Source: Lingula anatina
Taxonomy: Eukaryota; Brachiopoda; Lingulata; Lingulida; Lingulidae
Direction of reading: 5' to 3'
NCBI RefSeq assembly: GCF_001039355.2
Contig: NW_019775438.1
Location: 222,933-286,932 of the forward strand
DNA length: 64,000 bases
Below the pieces are notes generated by a model that saw only the letters and a list, made by a program, of their open reading frames with translations, was not told the origin of the DNA and did no database searches. Of this stretch, positions 60,901-64,000 are shown one piece after another. Within the stretch, counting starts at the first letter, position 1. Every line of letters begins with the position of its first letter. The position numbers and the translations under genes are program-made.

Positions 60901-61768
60901 AACTAAAGCTCGACGATGTATGTTAATTTTAATCCTTTAAAATGGTTAAGCGTTTGGATTATCCATACCCTTTACCAGTGCCACAGATTAATATTTCATG
61001 GGTTGATTTTAGATATTCACAGATATGTATTTACTGGTATTTCAATGATGGGACTTCTGCACTGTGCTTGCATCAGAGAAAAGGGCGCACAATAAAATCT
61101 GCAGGCCCTGGTAGAGGGTAGATTATAAATGAGAAATCATCTTTTTATGTTTGGTAATCTTCAAGTAGTTTATTAATTGTAAAGCAAATACTGACCTACT
61201 CCACCACCCACACCTGTATGTGGAATAATAACTTCTGGTTGTTCTCCCTACCAAGGTATACGTGCACACGTGTCCACTAAAACAAATCAAAACATTTATG
61301 GATTACACAGGGAATTTTTCTGGCGTGTAATAGAAAAAACTTTGCTCTACAGTGTTTGAAATTATCCGGAATACACCTGTGTTTTCAAGTTTATTAGTGC
61401 CGCATTTACATATCATTAAGCATTTCTAATTTCTGGTGAAAAAACAGTTATGCGAGTAAAAATACACATTTGAGCAAGAACTATGATTTCATCGATTGAA
61501 ATGGATGAAATGTGTCTTTTAGAACCAGAATATATCCTAATAATGAAGTTTTAACTGTCCAAAAATCCATGAACTGTTCCTCTCTTTAAAAAATAACTGA
61601 AACGTAGGTTTGAATAACCCCCCTCCAAAAAAAGCAGCGTCAGAAAGTAATCTTCTCAGTATCACTTTTAATATTATTTAAAACTTACGTGTACGTTGGG
61701 GAAGTTAAGGACGGCACGATATATATCACCAGAATAAGCAGGAGCGACAATTCGTGTCCCACACCCAT
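49270..61768 (-). CDS. EMI/EGF receptor tyrosine kinase-like protein, predicted pseudokinase (24 exons, one frameshift)
   Basis: Exons (minus): 61689-61768, 61196-61276, 60738-60835, 60264-60359, 59899-59997, 59386-59649, 58326-58452, 57831-58056, 56981-57203, 56508-56546, 56157-56255, 55623-55889, 55264-55366, 54645-54849, 53709-53959, 53230-53319, 52643-52797, 52063-52264, 51588-51707, 51208-51368, 50689-50793, 50201-50318, 49762-49858, 49270-49408. About 1147 residues once exon 15's extra base is discounted. Order: signal peptide (start in GCCGCCATGG); EMI-like Cys region (RCCTGW); EGFs ([30 protein letters not shown]); module A; EGF ([15 protein letters not shown]); module B; membrane helix ([19 protein letters not shown]); kinase domain about 868-1135. 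Kinase hallmarks [35 protein letters not shown] and PSARPTF fix the family. HRD reads HKK and DFG reads GFG. Likely a ligand-sensing scaffold (inference). All phases fit except exon 15. Confidence 0.9.
50689..50793 (-). CDS. RTK-like gene exon 21: catalytic loop and DFG region, degenerate
   Basis: The 35-residue exon reads [15 protein letters not shown] then [11 protein letters not shown]. In active receptor kinases these are IIHRDLAARNVLL and ADFG. The proton-acceptor Asp is Lys and the Mg-binding Asp is Gly; the Asn after the loop is kept. There is no splice or frame fault here, so the changes look fixed and not a sequencing error. Confidence 0.92.
53709..53959 (-). CDS. RTK-like gene exon 15 with 1-base frameshift
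   Basis: The exon is 251 bases where phase of both neighbours requires 250 (or a multiple of three away). It opens in frame as [12 protein letters not shown] and [14 protein letters not shown], then runs into TAA. The next frame continues as [16 protein letters not shown] and [13 protein letters not shown], matching the layout of exon 9 ([13 protein letters not shown], then VSDRAGNEA). The extra base lies in or next to the GGGGCG run at 53835-53840. It could be a real null allele or a homopolymer sequencing error. Confidence 0.85.
54188..54227. mobile_element. Solo end of a CAGGGGCGG-type element
   Basis: The minus strand reads CCAGGGGCGGGTCCAGGAAT, closely resembling the ends of the MITE at 36755. 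No partner end was found nearby, so this is a fragment within RTK-like intron 14. Confidence 0.5.
58707..58808 (+). repeat. (AATAT)n and (AATT)n tracts
   Basis: About eleven pentanucleotide units followed by about eight tetranucleotide units, in RTK-like intron 6, next to the dispersed-repeat copy. Confidence 0.9.
58803..58957. repeat. Second, diverged copy of the dispersed repeat, in RTK-like intron 6
   Basis: GAGCACCACCAAAATCTAA, AAGTCCATTTTTCACC and GCGAAAACATAACCCCCTGG align in order with the 9.7-9.95 kb copy in the same orientation. It lies between RTK-like exons 6 and 7 next to AATAT and AATT tracts. Confidence 0.65.
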
Positions 61769-64000
61769 GGCGGCAACCAGGAAGTGAAGTGAAAAAATAC
61801 TGGACTGCAACAGCAAATATCGATCAGCCCTTTTTAATGGCTACAAAGATTGCCTTTTATTCATAAGAAAATACTTTGGTGGAGCTCGTGTAGACTCGAT
61901 TTCAAGACCAATGGAAACAACCAGGAAGAGAAATGAAAAAAAAAAAAAAGAAATGCGCGTCAGCAAGTATTGTCCTTTTTAAGACTACAGCTACAAAGGT
62001 CGTAATTTGTATATAATAAAAATCATAGTGAAACTAGCGTGCTAGCTAATGCCAACCTGGATAAACACTTACGGTAATTACTCGATCTTTTCAAAGTGGG
62101 GAAAGCTGTGAATTTTACAAATACTGTTTTTTTTTAGGTTATAATTTCTAAAAATCAGAAAATTTCTGTTGATTGGTGGCAACGAAATTGAAAGGCAGGT
62201 TAGTCTATAGTTCTATTCTGTGCAGTACAAGCACCACAAATGCTCTATAAAAATATAATTTTCTGATTATAAAATAACAGTATCTTAAAGTTTGCTAATT
62301 TTTGCCCATTAAAAAGATCGAATCATTGTCGTATGTCAGGCTGCGGAGATATTACTGATAGATACACCGATCTCGTGCAGGTGACAGTGCGTGCACCTTT
62401 TGTTCGCAAACAACTATTTGTACTCCATGTGTATCTACACCAAGCTGATGAATACCTTTTGCCTTTTATGTCTCTTCACAAAAATAACTGCTCCACCTTT
62501 TGTGTTGATAGTTGTATGTGGATCATGAAAGGTTTATATATTATGCGTCACTACAAAAACGGTTTTCTGATTTTAGTCCTTGTTATTTTAGTTTTGAATG
62601 GAATTGTCCTACCCATTATTTGTTAAAAATACACCAAGGTTTATAAACTGCCAGGTACAGAATACTGATTGACCTCAAAGTGCCATTTAAGCTCAAAAAG
62701 GGAACAATGCAATGATTAAAAAAGATAGACCTCAGACTAGGCTGGGTTTGAGTCGCTTCTTAGCAAGGTATACATAAAATGCAAATCTTATAAAAACTAA
62801 GGTAAGAGTGGGGGAAGGGGTTGGAGGGGGTGGGAATATGTTTTTTTTTTATGTAATTTCAGTCACTGACTGAGAAGTAGGAGGCAGTTGTGGTAGTGAA
62901 GTACCAAAAGCATGACAAACTGACCTTGAGCAATTGAAAATATACCTGTAAAGCAACCACAAAATGCTCATTAAAAAAAACAAAAACAAAAACAATTGAA
63001 AAAAATGGAAACAAACAAATAAACAAACAAATTGCTGAAGCACTTTACTGCAAAAAGGTAAATTGTTTTAATTGTAATAAGTTCAACTTTTATCTTAGAG
63101 TGATAATAACTGTCATAAGTTCATCAAAAATGTGAATTAATAAATTATAGATTATTATATATTTTTATTATCAAACCATTTGACACAAGATACTAGGAAC
63201 CATCAACTTATCAAAACTGTGTCTACCAAAGCTTTAAAGCCTAATATATATATATACTTTCAATAAGGTTAAGACTTAATATAGCACCTGCTGTTTTGTC
63301 TCCAGCACACACAAATGCACTTTTTAAATTTGTTTTCATTATATACGCTAGAACTACTTATTTTGGGTTACATATCACATTCTCTATTTTGTTACATATT
63401 TTACCTCTGCATTACTCATATCCAGTAATAGTAATTGACAATTAACCAAATGAAATGGTGTAAAATAACAAAACACATAAGCTTAAAAGCATCCAATTGC
63501 AATGGCAGTTATTGTTCATTTTCCATCCAGAATATGTATAGTTTCCATACAGCATGCAAGTTATGGGTATATGCAATATGTCTCAGAGGCAGACCACTAC
63601 ATTGCAACATTTCTGTAAAAAAGAATGAAGTCAGGAAGAAAGCTACTACATGTACTTTGACTTAAGTTACTTTGGATTACTGACCACTATTATCACTGTT
63701 CAAGAGCATGGTGGGGGACAATACAGGTACACTTTCTGCATGAAAAGGTGGGGATAATATATATTGTATGTAAGGCTTCATTCACATGGAAAGTCTATTT
63801 TCTAAATTCTATTTTCTATTCGCGGTTTGTTTTGTGATCAGGATCTGTGCCCTGAATATCCCGCGGCGTAATTACTGGCAGCGCGAGCCAGTTACTTATA
63901 CAAAGCTGTAATTAATTCTCGGATGTGCTTGGAGGAAATTCTGATACCTTGACGCAAGCGCAGTAGTATCTCTAAGATGTGAAGTTCATCAGTTTAGTTG
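61769..64000. other. RTK-like upstream region and right edge, no gene seen
   Basis: Holds the presumed promoter of the RTK-like gene and MITE family 1 copy 3. The last 200 bases become richer in CpG (CCCGCGGCG, GACGCAAGCGCAG), possibly the start of a promoter for a gene beyond the edge; this is weak. Confidence 0.5.
62073..62333. mobile_element. MITE family 1, copy 3
   Basis: Starts GGTAATTACTCGATCTTTTC; the right end reads GCCCATTAAAAAGATCGAAT, its inverted partner. The interior aligns with copy 2 in the same orientation. It sits about 300 bases upstream of the RTK-like start codon. Confidence 0.8.

Noticed and set aside
1-64000. CRISPR arrays, operons or bacterial mobile elements
   Set aside because: The window is intron-rich animal DNA; tandem repeats lack spacer structure.

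Overview
Eukaryotic, intron-rich nuclear DNA from an invertebrate animal. High A+T, dense microsatellites, a tRNA-derived SINE, several short inverted-repeat transposons and strong heterozygosity suggest a lophotrochozoan such as a mollusc. That placement is inference; no single gene fixes the species. I assembled genes exon by exon from splice sites, codon phase and family resemblance.

Layout. 1-14.6 kb, minus: 5' part of SLMAP (FHA domain and start of the following linker); the rest lies off the left edge. 15.4-25.9 kb, plus: complete 21-exon DENND6 (DENN-domain Rab exchange factor), head-to-head with SLMAP across about 0.8 kb. 26-31.4 kb: no gene seen, but three short inverted-repeat transposons. 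31.8-34.4 kb, minus: complete 5-exon gene for a small type I membrane protein (signal peptide, CUB-like domain, membrane helix, Cys cluster, Pro/Tyr-rich tail with PPAY). 35.6-47.3 kb, plus: makorin E3 ubiquitin ligase (four C3H fingers plus RING), head-to-head with the CUB gene. 49.3-61.8 kb, minus: complete 24-exon receptor tyrosine kinase-like gene (EMI-like region, EGF repeats, a duplicated ectodomain module, membrane helix, kinase domain). Its HRD and DFG motifs are altered, so it is a likely pseudokinase, and one ectodomain exon carries a 1-base frameshift. 62-64 kb: no gene seen.

The 33-45 kb part is not a faithful linear locus. Three single n's (39688, 44122, 45089) separate pieces that repeat each other. 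Small differences show two alleles laid end to end in the order A-B-A-B. This gives a spurious second makorin exon 1, a second copy of makorin exons 2-3 and a second copy of CUB-gene exons 1-2. It also gives a filled/empty site comparison for a foldback transposon with a 9-bp target duplication.

A theme of the window is short repeats growing at gene-feature borders. Eight copies of a 36-bp unit (two are 35 bp) each carry the SLMAP exon-1 splice donor. Four copies of a 37-bp unit carry the DENND6 exon-18 donor. A GA tract abuts the SLMAP exon-2 donor, and a minisatellite of about 50-59 bp overlaps the CUB-gene stop codon. DENND6 exon 6 with its splice sites has also been copied into an intron of the CUB gene.
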